The notes under the pieces are model-generated. The model worked only from the letters and a program-made list of their open reading frames with translations. It had not been told where the DNA came from and did not search any database. From Linyphia triangularis (Eukaryota > Arthropoda > Arachnida > Araneae > Linyphiidae), in the NCBI GenBank assembly GCA_963978545.1, contig OZ021729.1:6755501-6819500 (forward strand): 64,000 nucleotides of DNA. The letters are read 5' to 3'. Positions 35,136 to 45,293 of this stretch are shown in pieces. Position numbers and translations under genes: made by a program. How positions within the stretch are numbered: the stretch's first letter is position 1; the number at the start of each line of letters is the position of its first letter.

Positions 35136-35837
35136 CCATATCAATCTTCAAGCACGAACACTTTGATATTCAATAACTGAAATCTTCCCCAGTTAACTTT
35201 CACGACTTTTAACAATTTCAGAGAGACTTATTAAGAGTTTAATCTCAAACCTTACAATAGTATTAAATACTCAAGATAGTGTCTTCCTAGAGTACTAAGA
35301 TTGGTTAAATTTAAAAATTATTAAATTTCTAATTTTTTGGATAACGAAACATATTTACAAATAAATCGTTGTTCAATTAAGTTCATAGGAATAGAGATAA
35401 ATCCTCAAGTATTTGTTAGATTAAATCTGTTGGGGAATTAGCAATAAAATACCCCCCCCCCCCCCACCTCAGCAAAAATAGAATAAAAAACTTTGGAAGA
35501 AAAATCTTAACTTTAAAAGTACTTGAGAAAAAGAAAAGAAAAAAAAAAGTGTAATATTTGTTGAAGAATGCAGTGAAGTAACAATGAAGTTATCAATTAT
35601 GAAAATTAAAGTGCTAGTGCCTTTGTACTAAATATTCTGTGTAAATTAGTGTGGTAGTGGAAATCATCTTACGGAGGAAATTGAATGCATTAAAATTATA
35701 AAAACTAGCGTGCATAATTTTGTGAGCGTCAACAATGTAGTGGACGCATCACCTCTATCGGGTTAAAAATTATAATTATTGAATGCAATATTCAAAGTTA
35801 CTAGTTACAGAAAGGCATGCGATGTATACTGAATAAT
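35136..35837. other. Array remnant then intergenic DNA
   Basis: The first 45 bases continue the 421-bp unit broken by hAT-1. The rest is AT-rich with poly-C at about 35452-35465; nothing else recognised. Confidence 0.55.
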
Positions 35838-35841
35838 TTAA

Positions 35842-36045
35842 CCCTTTGCACTCCAGGCCTTTTTCGCGCGGAGGAATCAGCAACACGAGACATTTTAGGT
35901 TCAGTTGGTGTTTATGGATTTGCTTCATAGAAACTAAACACAGTCATTGGCCTTGCATCGAATTTCCCCATCACACCTAATGGTCCTCTCGTGGTTTGGC
36001 ATACAATCGTGTGGCGCCTGAGAGGCGCCACTGGAGTGCAAAGGG
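35842..36045. mobile_element. piggyBac-type MITE, 204 bp
   Basis: Terminal repeats CCCTTTGCACTCCAG... and ...CTGGAGTGCAAAGGG are flanked on both sides by TTAA (35838-35841, 36046-36049). The 15-bp ends are perfect inverted copies. A second internal palindrome, 'gtggcgcctgagaggcgcca', lies next to the right end. Confidence 0.9.
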
Positions 36046-36102
36046 TTAACAAATGATGCAAAAATGAAAGATTTTTAAATAACTGAAAATTATATGATTC
36101 TC

Positions 36103-36518
36103 CAGGGTTCCCACTCAAATCACAGAATGAAAATCAATGACTTTTCAATGACTTATAAAGGACCTAATTAATGTTTTTAAGGACCTATGAAAATTCGTTT
36201 CCAGGCATCATATCTATATTTATATTTTTAATAAAGTATATTCTACCAAAAAAGTTAAAAGTTGATGGATGCGCAATACAAATATGTGGGAAAATTTTGA
36301 TACGGTGCAGATAAGTGGCGGTCACGCGGGGATAGCAAGTCCGAGTTGTATTTTTATAAATTTTGCAGCTGGATAACATCTGTAAAAATTAAGGACCTCT
36401 AAGCATTTTCAATGACTTTTAAGCACCTCTAAGCATTTTCAAGCACTTTCAAGGCCTTGAAAACAAGTTCAAAAATATTAAGCACTTTTAATGACTTTCA
36501 ATGACCGTGGGAACCCTG
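36103..36518. mobile_element. hAT-type MITE, CAGGGTTCCCAC ends
   Basis: Ends CAGGGTTCCCAC... and ...GTGGGAACCCTG form perfect 10-12 bp inverted repeats with subterminal repeats of 'aatgacttt' and 'aagcac'. Flanks share only TTCTC rather than a clean 8-bp TSD. Confidence 0.72.
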
Positions 36519-37192
36519 TTCTCTATCCAAAATAAATATTGAGCTCGCACAGATAAAAACTTATTAAACTGTTTTCAAGAGGCTTTATCGTCAGAAACTG
36601 AAAAAAATCACTGGAATTCCAAATCACTATTACGAGGTTGATAGTAGTGTAGCAGATCACTTACTTTTTAGGAGGTTTTGAAAAGTTCCAGTTTTTATTT
36701 CTGTAAATACGAGTTCGGTATTCTGAGCACTTGAGTAACTGCACAATGTATAATCACAAACTTTAAACTATTACCTAAAATTATTCCAAGCACAAACCAG
36801 AGTACTTTAGGTATCAATATTATTTGCAATAATACAGCTTAGTAAGGCAATTTTATTAGGGGACAAGAAATAGTATCAACCAACAAGTAATCACATTAGG
36901 ATTAGAATTACACATTTTAGAGAATAAAAACTGAATAATAGTATACAATAATAAATTTCTTAAACAAATTCGCCAAAATTTCATAAAGGCCTGCCAAGGA
37001 CTTATTAACATCCATCAGATTCTTTCAGAAATAGTTAAAGGAAAAAATTAGAAAATGAACTTACAAATATGAGTGTTCACACATGTATAGAAGTTGAATA
37101 TAAGAAATAATACGATTTTTACCGTTCAAAACTTAATGCTTTCAAATAAGTATTCGATACGGGCAACAAGATAATAGTTGTTCCAAATAATT
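36519..37192. other. 3' flank of the MATH-BTB gene
   Basis: AT-rich, no repeats recognised. On the minus strand an AATAAA hexamer lies at 36852-36857, about 340 bp past the stop codon, a possible polyadenylation signal. Confidence 0.4.
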
Positions 37193-38734
37193 TCAAATCC
37201 GCTTCCTATTTACTAATAACTGGTGCATCACTTCAGCGGATAACTTGGCATTGCTATTCATGAAATTTTTCCAATGTGTAGAATCACAAGTTTCGGTCTT
37301 GTGATAGGAGATGAAATTGAGAACATCCGCCATCAAGCAGTTATCGTGATGAGCGTCTGCAAGAACTAGGACATCGTACACACTTTCCACAGACAGAGAG
37401 GACACCAAACACATCTTACACCACTCCTTCAATGGTACGATGAGGTACTTCGCCGCTGCCTCGTACAACTTGCAGACATCTCCAGGGGACAGGACTTCAT
37501 CCTTTAAATGATCAAAAATCATGAATGTCAGCATCCTTTTTATGGTGGAAGGGTCAACATCGTCGATTTCAATAACACCAGAAGCCTTTTCCTTCATTTC
37601 ATTTTCGAACATGGCACTAAATACGGGAGAACTGGCACAGAGAACGAGCTTGTTGGCGGGAATTGACTCGCCGCCAGCCCTGAGTTCGACATCGCTGAAT
37701 CTTCCAGATGCACAGAGATTTTGTACACTTGCGTTACAGTCGCTTGTCTTGAATTTTTTCCTCGTTTCAAAAGGAAAAGGTGCATGTCTTTTATCGTAGT
37801 GATACACTAAATGTTTGTAAGAGAAGGCGAATTCACACTGGAGAAGGAATGTTTTCTGATAAGTCAGGTACTCATCAGGCGTCAAATAGTCAGTTCTTAT
37901 GAAGTCTGGGAAGCGCCAGACATCAACAGAGGGTAACTTGAATAAATAAGTGCTCTCGCAATCCCTATAAATCTTGTAGCTACTCTTGGCAACGGTTATT
38001 TTGCATTTTGCGAACAGTTGTTCTTGTTTCTCATCCAATAGTGCGGGACCAGTTTGTCGTATTAAAATTTCAACATAAGTTTTATGCTGATTAAACAATA
38101 ATGTCACTTTCAAACCAGGTGAATTTTCCGTCTCTTTAATGAATAATTCTACTTCGCGGTTGCTATATATACTTAAATTCTCTATGCTCGATGTAAGAGA
38201 TATTGCCTGCACTTGAATGCCAGTCCAAGAAACACAACATTTCTTCAAAAAATTAGAAGCGCCTTCTATTTCACTGTTCTTTGTCATTTCCTCACAGTTT
38301 GAATCAACAGCTCGAATCAGACAACGGAGAGACAAAATATCTTGAGGTAAGTAAAGATGCTTATTGTCAAATATATTAGGCAAATCACAAAAACTCTCAA
38401 AACCCCAACGATTTTCTTCAACCTGGTCCATTGTTGCACTTATTTCTTTAGTATATTCAGTTGATTCAATTGTCAAAGAGAAATTGACTTTTAAATCCTT
38501 TTCTTCCGTGTCTGTCGCACATAAAAAACACGACAGATAATTTGAGTTCATCACTCCTCTTGGATACAACTTCACTCCTCTTGGATACAACTCCAAATGC
38601 CATTTAATTCTTTCCCATTCGCCAACCACAAACACTGGACTCATCAATGCTTCTCCTGTCTGATGAGGAAACATGCTGAAATTCTCAATCTTCCATGTAA
38701 AAGTAGATTCTTTTTTATCAACCGACTCCGACAT
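37193..38734 (-). CDS. MATH-BTB (TDPOZ/speckle-type POZ-like) protein
   Basis: The protein is 513 aa, in one exon. Such proteins act as substrate adaptors for cullin-3 ubiquitin ligases: the MATH domain binds the target and the BTB domain binds CUL3. The start chosen is MSESVDKKESTFTWKIENFS, because the family begins just before 'FTWKIENFS'; the frame is open 52 codons further upstream (to 38890), giving an unlikely hydrophobic extension. Seen: first MATH at about 12-145; a MATH-like second region at about 168-308 (from SWTGIQ to LLQCEFAFS); BTB at about 343-445 with 'GRFSDVELRAGGESIPANK' and 'KLVLCASSPVFSAMF'; a 3-box/BACK-like helical tail with 'VLVLADAHHDNCLMADVL'. A 7-aa tandem duplication (LYPRGVK-LYPRGVM, residues 49-62) is present. 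Intronless structure fits the retrocopy-like TDPOZ families of spiders. It is likely functional, having no stops. Confidence 0.9.
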   Translation of the reverse strand: MSESVDKKESTFTWKIENFSMFPHQTGEALMSPVFVVGEWERIKWHLELYPRGVKLYPRGVMNSNYLSCFLCATDTEEKDLKVNFSLTIESTEYTKEISATMDQVEENRWGFESFCDLPNIFDNKHLYLPQDILSLRCLIRAVDSNCEEMTKNSEIEGASNFLKKCCVSWTGIQVQAISLTSSIENLSIYSNREVELFIKETENSPGLKVTLLFNQHKTYVEILIRQTGPALLDEKQEQLFAKCKITVAKSSYKIYRDCESTYLFKLPSVDVWRFPDFIRTDYLTPDEYLTYQKTFLLQCEFAFSYKHLVYHYDKRHAPFPFETRKKFKTSDCNASVQNLCASGRFSDVELRAGGESIPANKLVLCASSPVFSAMFENEMKEKASGVIEIDDVDPSTIKRMLTFMIFDHLKDEVLSPGDVCKLYEAAAKYLIVPLKEWCKMCLVSSLSVESVYDVLVLADAHHDNCLMADVLNFISYHKTETCDSTHWKNFMNSNAKLSAEVMHQLLVNRKRI

Positions 38735-39278
38735 CGTTAACAAAGCAGCAAGCACGAACAAATTAGATACAACACAAGAAACTACTGCCGCACATAAAGC
38801 ACTAGAACACCTTCCTTTTAAAAAGCTGTCCGAAATTGTGAAAGAGACCGCAACACTAAAGGAGAGTTCTGGCTGGGAATTGGATTGCAAAACAACCTAT
38901 ACAGCTATACTGAATTCAAATGTGAACCGAAACCTAATGTTTTACTACAGAGCTTGTAAGTTCAAGGGCATAAACTGAAATGGCGCCATCAGTCGATGCC
39001 CTCAAAGAGGGGGGAGGGGTAAACTTTCAATGATAGAATGAATCAGTCTGATGTAAGTTGAATCATTGCGATTTACCATCTTCTCCAACGGAGACTTATT
39101 GCCTGCATATTATATCTTTTTCTTTTAAATTATTTATTTTTACGATCGTTATTTATTTTTACATGAAGATACTTAAAAAGTATCCCAATGTATCTCCACT
39201 ACGAGTTAATGACTATATTTATTTGAAGCTATCGAGGAGGGTATCTTGGAAATATAATAACCATCAAAAATGACATTA
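38735..39278. other. 5' flank of the MATH-BTB gene
   Basis: Upstream region on the minus strand. No clear TATA box or repeat. Plus-strand frames here show no domain. Confidence 0.4.
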
Positions 39279-40345
39279 GTACTGAAATTGATAACCATTT
39301 AGTCATGGCAAACCAATGCTACTTACGATTAAAAAACTGTCTCCTCCGATCTAAAACAAAAATCAATGTCGACAAAACACTCTTACGACCTGTGATTTTG
39401 AATGGTAGTGAGTGCTGGTTAGAGGTCGGAAACATCGATCAAAATAAATATCGATACTATATCGTTGCATAGAAAAAATATCTATTAACTATCAATATAT
39501 CGATACATGATTTTTTTTTTTATTTGATTTTCAATTTTGTCAGAAACAAAGTTTTTCGAGGCAAATTTCTACCTTTCATGATTGCATTTTTGTAAGGTGA
39601 CTACTTTTCCAACTGAAATGGATCTATAAATAAAAAAAAGTTATATTTTCGCTTAATTGGTGCAGTGATCTTAAGAAAAATTTAGATAATTTTCAATAGC
39701 TTTTAAGTGTATAGCAATATATTGAATATTGGTGCAATTTTAACTGTCTCACAGTTAAGTCCAAACTTTAGTTTTGAAGTTTTGAAAAGGAAATAAATTA
39801 AATCAAAAAAACACCTAGAACTACAAAACGATCATCAAAAGACTAAAAATGTTTGAAAATTTCGATATATCGGTGACTTTTGTTCATATTTTTAACATCG
39901 ATATTTTTATAAAAATATCGTCGTATCGATATATCGTCGACTTCTAGTGCTGGTGCCTCAATAAATCAGAAAAAAATAAACTTATGAATTTTGAAAGAAA
40001 AATATTAAAAAAAAACTTTGGAGCAATCTATGAAAACAATAAATGGCGCACACAACCACTAGATCTATAGAAAATTTAAACAACCAGATATAGTTCATGT
40101 TATTAAAGCCAACCGGTGGCTGGGAAACATTTTACAGATCTGATAATAATCCGACAAAGAAGATAACATTCTTTAAACCAGACAGAGTTTAAAAGAAAAA
40201 AGGTAGCAATGCTACTGGGTGGCTGAATAGCGACGAGCTGGACCTAAAGACAGTTGGAATCACAAACTGTAGAGTCATTGCTTCCAACAGACCAAGATGG
40301 CAAAAGCTTTTTGGGGCGGTTTTGGTCAGTTCTAGGCTGTAGTGC
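39279..40345 (+). pseudogene. RTE-type LINE reverse transcriptase C-terminus, degraded and interrupted
   Basis: Conceptual translation gives, in order, 'ANQCYLRLKNCLLRSKTK', 'LLRPVILNGSECW', then after the MITE at 39420-39946 'KLMNFERKILKKNFGAIYEN', 'PDIVHVIKANRWLGNILQ' and 'NRPRWQKLF'. This is the well-known sequence order downstream of the catalytic core in a large group of arthropod LINE polymerases (LLRPV.LYGSE.W ... FERK.LR.I.G ... RW.GH). Stops at about 40075 and 40155 and at least one frameshift show it is dead. The core with the YxDD box is missing. Confidence 0.8.
39420..39946. mobile_element. hAT-type MITE 'ATCGAT', copy 2
   Basis: Ends TTAGAGGTCGG... (TAGAGGTCGG) and ...GTCGACTTCTA with a perfect 8-bp TSD GTGCTGGT at 39412-39419 and 39947-39954. 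It is inserted in the GSECW-encoding part of the LINE relic. Confidence 0.9.
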
Positions 40346-40536
40346 CTAAGAAAAATAATATTTTTTTTTACACTCGTCTCTTTTTAATGTAGTTTAATTC
40401 CATAAAAGTGATTTGGCTATACGGGCAAATATTTTTTCCAGGAAAAAGAGCAAAAGAAATATAATGGTTTTGAAATCCTTTACATTAACTTCGATTTTGT
40501 GAGTGCGTGTCGATGGAAGGCAAATCCATGGATTAA

Positions 40537-41212
40537 TATAGGTCGGCGATATATCGATATTTCTAAAAAAATATAGATAAAAGTTACCGATATATCGATA
40601 TTTTCAAACATTTTTAGTTTTTTGATGATCGTTTTGTAGTTCCATATGTTTTTTCGATTTTTTTTATTCCCTTTTCAAAAACTTCATAACTAAAGTTTGA
40701 ACTTGGCTGAGAGACAATTAAAATGTTACCAATATTCAATAATATTTCTAAAAAAATATAGATAAAAGTCACCGATATATCGATATTTTCAAACATTTTT
40801 AGTTTTTTGATGATCGTTTGGTAGTTCCATGTGTTTTTTCGATTTTTTTTATTCCCTTTTCAAAAACTTCAAAACTAAAGTTTGAACTTGGCTGAGAGAC
40901 AGTTAAAATGTCACCAATATTCAATATTTTGCCATACACTTAAAAACTATTGAAAATTATCTAAATTTTTCTTAAAATCACTCCATCAATTAAGCGAAAA
41001 TATAATTTTTTTTTTTTTTTTATCGATCCATTTCAGTTGAAAAAGTAGTCACCTTTCAAAAAAGCAATCATGAAAAGTAGAAATTTGCCCCGAAAAACTT
41101 TGTTTCTGACAAAATTGAAAATCAAATAAAAAAAAAAAATCATGTATCGATATTTTTTTCTATGCAACGATATAGTATCGATATTTATTTTGATCAATGT
41201 TTCCGACCTCTA
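40537..41212. mobile_element. hAT-type MITE 'ATCGAT', copy 3, inverted, internally duplicated
   Basis: Reverse orientation, from TATAGGTCGGCGATATATCG to ...TTTCCGACCTCTA. The flanking octamers TGGATTAA and CTGATTAA agree at 6 of 8 positions. About 190 bp (about 40560-40750, repeated at 40750-40935) is duplicated in tandem. Confidence 0.8.
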
Positions 41213-41215
41213 CTG

Positions 41216-41490
41216 ATTAACCCCCTTGCCGTCATCCAATCGGGCCGAAACTGGGCAGATAGATTCGATGACAATGCATTCGATTAAAATTGTTGGGCTG
41301 TTACTGTCACTAAAAGGTCGCTTTTACGGATTAATAATAAACCAACTTGCCGTCATCCAATCGCGTTAAAATCGAATTGCAACCGACCATTGTTGAAACT
41401 CTTTTCTGTTGCCAATATTTTTTATAATAAATAAATAATAAAATTGGTTAAATCTGAATAAATTAAAAATATTTGGATGTTAGTTTGAAC
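41216..41490 (-). repeat. Repeat E, inverted copy
   Basis: Reverse complement of parts of 24540-24815 ('aacttgccgtcatccaatcg', 'ccaacatt..', 'aaatatttggatgt'). Confidence 0.6.
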
Positions 41491-41576
41491 GCTGAGAAGT
41501 GGTGTAGTATAAAATAAAAAGGTGTAGGAACGCCATGCAGTGTCGTTAAAAACGTATTCTTTTTGAGAGTGGGGGA

Positions 41577-43549
41577 CAGGGGTGTAGTGGAGCGGGAACG
41601 CGTGGGAACGGCGATCCTTTACCTTTTTAGAAGGCGGAACGGCGTTCCCTCTCCTAATTTTTTTCTTTCTTTTATCTTTTCATTAAACGCAAAGTCAAGA
41701 AAGAAACCGAAAAGGTTCTTTCCTGAGAACTATGCTGCTGTTTTCGATCTGCAGCTTCAGAGCTGAGCAAGCAAGTTGAAAAAGGCGCGGCAACTAACTC
41801 ACACGGCCATTCCATCAACAATCCAACACATGCACTCGACACCCCCTTCCCCCCGCCTCCCCTCTCCTACTTGGTTTAATGTTTCAATACTTCTTCATTA
41901 GAACTATGATTCATCCAATGCAGATTATCTTCTATATTTGTGGATGAATTCGAGACTTCAAAGTTGCATGGTTCTTCATACACAAAATGACGCCAACTCT
42001 CTCCAAAACTGCGGTCTGCCCGATATTGTCAGTTCTTTGCGCCCTTTCCTTGATGAATGTTTTTTCTAATTTTAACGGGAACGCTAATCAATTTCTCAAC
42101 AAAAGTGATGTAATTTTTTTTATATTACCCACGTGTTTTGAAATCACGGAATTATGCATTTATATTGGCTTGCCAGGTATTGGGAAAATCAAACTGATAC
42201 GTTGTTCGAACATGACAAAATATATTCTAAACAGTATTGATTTTGTAACTCCTACTACTTTTTTAACTCAATACATAAAAATAATGGAAATGGGTGGCCT
42301 CAGGATGGTGCATGGGAGGATGCTTTTATTCCCTCCCTAATAGTTACTTAAATTTTTATAAAAGTGGAGAAAAGGGCAAAATTCACAGGAAAAATAAACT
42401 GTGTGCTATTTAATAATAGATTTTGTATTTGTCATAGTGAGAAGGAAAATAGTTTTGAAAAATCAAAGTTAGGGGGAAAAAAAATGTTCCTTGCAACCTA
42501 CAAATGATACTGCCGAAACTCATGATATTGAATCTATTCATATTTGCTTTGAGGTTATATATTTCACTTTTCTTAATATAAAATTGCTAATGGTTTTGCA
42601 AATGGGTATAAATACATCAAAATCGGGGTGTGAAATAGTGAGAAAGCAATGAAAATGAATTTAAAAATTCAAAAGTAAATTGCTTTTTGGTTTGAGATTG
42701 GGAAATCTTACATTTACAGCTTTTGCAGAGTTTATTCCAAAATGTAGCAACAGTTCTTAAAAAAATCTTTTTCTCCCAAGTTTAAAAAAAATCAACATTA
42801 AATACAGTGGTGGCGGTAAGGGGAGGAAATTGTTTCCGATATTTTTTAAATTGTAGTGATTTTGATGACAATGTACATCTATCAATTGATGAGTCTATAT
42901 TTGGTTGGTTGTTTGTACGATCAACGGCCTACTTTTATGTACAATGACGGCTAATCGTGCAGGGACCAACAGCTTAAAGTGGATTTCGAATCATAACGAA
43001 CATCCATGCCTAGCACCTTTGGCATGCGAGGATAGAGCTCTAACCATACAGCCATCAGGTTTGAATCGAAACTCGATCTCTTATGGAAATTTCTCTGATT
43101 GAAAATTGTTTAAGAAATCATGTAAATAATCTGTTTAAAATGAATTGTTGATAATCTGTTTAAAATTAATTGTTCATAATCTGTTTGAAAATTGTTGCAA
43201 AAAATCTATTTAAAAATTGTGTCAATAATATGTTTGAAAATATCTTCTAATCCATTTATAAAGTGTCAAACAATCTGTTAAAATGGGTTGTGCAAAGCAA
43301 ATTGTTAAAAAATCCAGATAACTTAATAGTTTTAAAAAGATATTTAAATAAAAAAACTCTAAACACACATGTTTTTCTTTTCAGTTTTGAGGAGCTCATT
43401 ATCTGTTTTGAGATTATTAAAGTAAAATATAGAAAGTTATTTATTCTAACTAACCCCCCATACACACACAGGAAAAAAACAAAAGTATATACGTTTGTAA
43501 CGACGCGACATAGCGTTCCCATACCTTTTTATTTTACACTACACCACTG
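41577..43549 (+). mobile_element. hAT-like element hAT-2, complete, in left arm
   Basis: Ends CAGGGGTGTAGTG... and ...CACTACACCACTG (12 of 13 bases inverted), with a perfect 8-bp TSD GTGGGGGA at 41569-41576 and 43550-43557. Length 1973 bp. Open frames (117 aa at 41987-42340) have no transposase motif, so it is non-autonomous. A SINE-2 copy lies inside. Confidence 0.88.
42901..43061 (-). mobile_element. tRNA-derived SINE-2 in hAT-2
   Basis: Minus strand: 'cctgatggctgtatggttag' head, then body, ending in 'caaccaaccaa'. The B box region is partly deleted. Confidence 0.75.
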
Positions 43550-44256
43550 GTGGGGGAGGAGTGAAAATGACAACTATGAATAAATAAATTTATTAATATT
43601 ATTTTAATAATCTCTACAGATAATAAGTACCACAGGATTTGAAAAAAAAAAAAAAATGTGTGTTTAGACTTTTTTTTTTTTGTTTTGAACTATTGTTATA
43701 TAGATTTTTAAACTATTTGCTTTATACAGCACATTCTAACGGACTGTTCGACACATTTTAAATAGATTATAACACATTTTTCATACATGTTATCGACACA
43801 AATTTTTAAACAGATTATTTACAACAATTTTTAAACAGATAATCTACAAAAAATTTTAAACAGATTATTTTTTTATTTTTTTTACAATTTTTATTTAGAA
43901 TTTTTTTTTCTAAGGGATCAAGTTTCGATTAAGAGTCATTTTATTTAGAACGCATCCTTCTAGGGTAATCGGGTAATCTGGGTTTTCGGAGCCAAAACTT
44001 AACAAAATCATCTGACTTCTAGAACTTTAGAGGTGCCTCACATTCAATGGGTTAAGATGAATTATCTGATTCTGCAGCTCCTCGGAATCTGTTTTCAAAA
44101 TGACTGAACAAGATTGCGATTGTTGCAGATGTCGATTGAGTGTTTATTGGTTTTTCTCCTTCTCGAGATGAAAATGTAGAGAAGATCCTCTTGCTTGATA
44201 GACCCTTCTTTTCATTTTCAAAATATGTTCCATAAATAAAATAAAATTAACAACTA

Positions 44257-44420
44257 GTTGGTTGTTTTGTACGCTCAATGACCTATGTTTTGCTCAATAA
44301 CGGCTAATCAGGCCTAGACCTCCAGCGTAACGTGAATTCCAAACTACACGAACATCTATACCTAACCCGGCACCTTTTGCATGCGAGGCCGAAGCTTTAA
44401 CAAAGCAGCCATCAGATGAG
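44257..44420 (-). mobile_element. tRNA-derived SINE-2, left arm
   Basis: Minus strand head 'gctcatctgatggctgcttt', body, and 'caaccaact' end. Flanks share 'aaattaaca.ct' on both sides, a probable TSD. The A and B boxes are degraded. Confidence 0.75.
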
Positions 44421-44502
44421 CAAATTAACATCTAAATGAATAACAATTAGAAAGTCAAAATTCATAAGAATTATTCATTTACATCATTTAGAATTAGAAA
44501 AC

Positions 44503-44869
44503 TTCTTGAAACTTCTAGAGGTAGATATTTGGAGAACTTTCCAGATCGTAGTCGAAAAGTCCTACACATGTACATGGGGACCGAAAATGTTGCCAAATGG
44601 TCACCAAATTTGGTGACAAAAATTAGTCGCCAAAACCATCGCCAACTTGGCGAGATTGCCATTACCATAAAGTTAAATGCCCTGCTCCTTGTAAAACTCT
44701 CTTCCCAGCGTTACCTCTGTAAAACTCGTTATCAAGCATTAAGACACACATTGCGGGGAAGCAAACTAACGACGAGCTATTGCACTGCCTTATGAGAGAT
44801 GTACATAAATTTTCCTATTTACAAAATTAACACTACGAAATATTTACAAATATACAAAAATTCGTAACA
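44503..44869 (-). mobile_element. LTR-1 fragment (U3 end), left arm
   Basis: Corresponds to the TGTTACGAAT... half of LTR-1, with ten or so TTGGCGA/TTGGTGA motifs. It is truncated before the TATA box. Confidence 0.85.
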
Positions 44870-45293
44870 AATATAAAAATTGGCAATGCATATAAGGGAT
44901 TTATATTAAAAACTTTGTTTTAAGTTGTATTATTAAAAATTTCAACAGCTAAGGTGATGCAAGTATGCTCCATCCATTCACTTTCTTGGCGCCACTCAAG
45001 TTTATCTTTTCATGGATTGACGAGTGAAAAAATCAATACTGTTTTGAATACATTTTATCGTGTAGAAACAACGTAACTGTTCGGTTTTCCTAATATCTGG
45101 CAAACATACAAAAATGCACAATTACACGATCTTCCTAACACCCAAAATGTCAACATTCGAACACTTCTTTAACATCTTGCCTTGAATCTTACCACCACAG
45201 GTTTGCTTCTGTTTTCTGGATTGTCCAAAAAATGCATCTGTGATGGTCATTTGTTTTTTACTTTCAATTACCCATGTGTAATACATAGGGTAA

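Larger units (their letters stand above)
41494..43960 (-). mobile_element. Older hAT-2 copy, split by a younger hAT-2
   Basis: 41494-41568 matches the terminal 75 bp of hAT-2 ('agtggtgtagtataaaata', 'aacgccatgcagtgtcgtt'). The sequence resumes after the younger insertion at 43558 with the corresponding internal part ('cacatttt.aa.agattat', 'caatttttaaacagattatt'). It is in the opposite orientation to the inserted copy. The far end of this older copy is not resolved. Confidence 0.65.

Noticed and set aside
36095..36526. Perfect 8-bp TSD for the CAGGGTTCCCAC element
   Set aside because: The flanking octamers TGATTCTC and TTCTCTAT share only TTCTC, so the hAT call rests on the ends alone.
38735..38890. 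Upstream methionine at 38890 as the MATH-BTB start
   Set aside because: It would add 52 mostly hydrophobic residues before the conserved N-terminus; the methionine at 38734 fits the family.
37521..38978. Plus-strand frames at 37521-37799 and 38673-38978
   Set aside because: They are antisense to the MATH-BTB gene and its upstream region and have no domain of their own.
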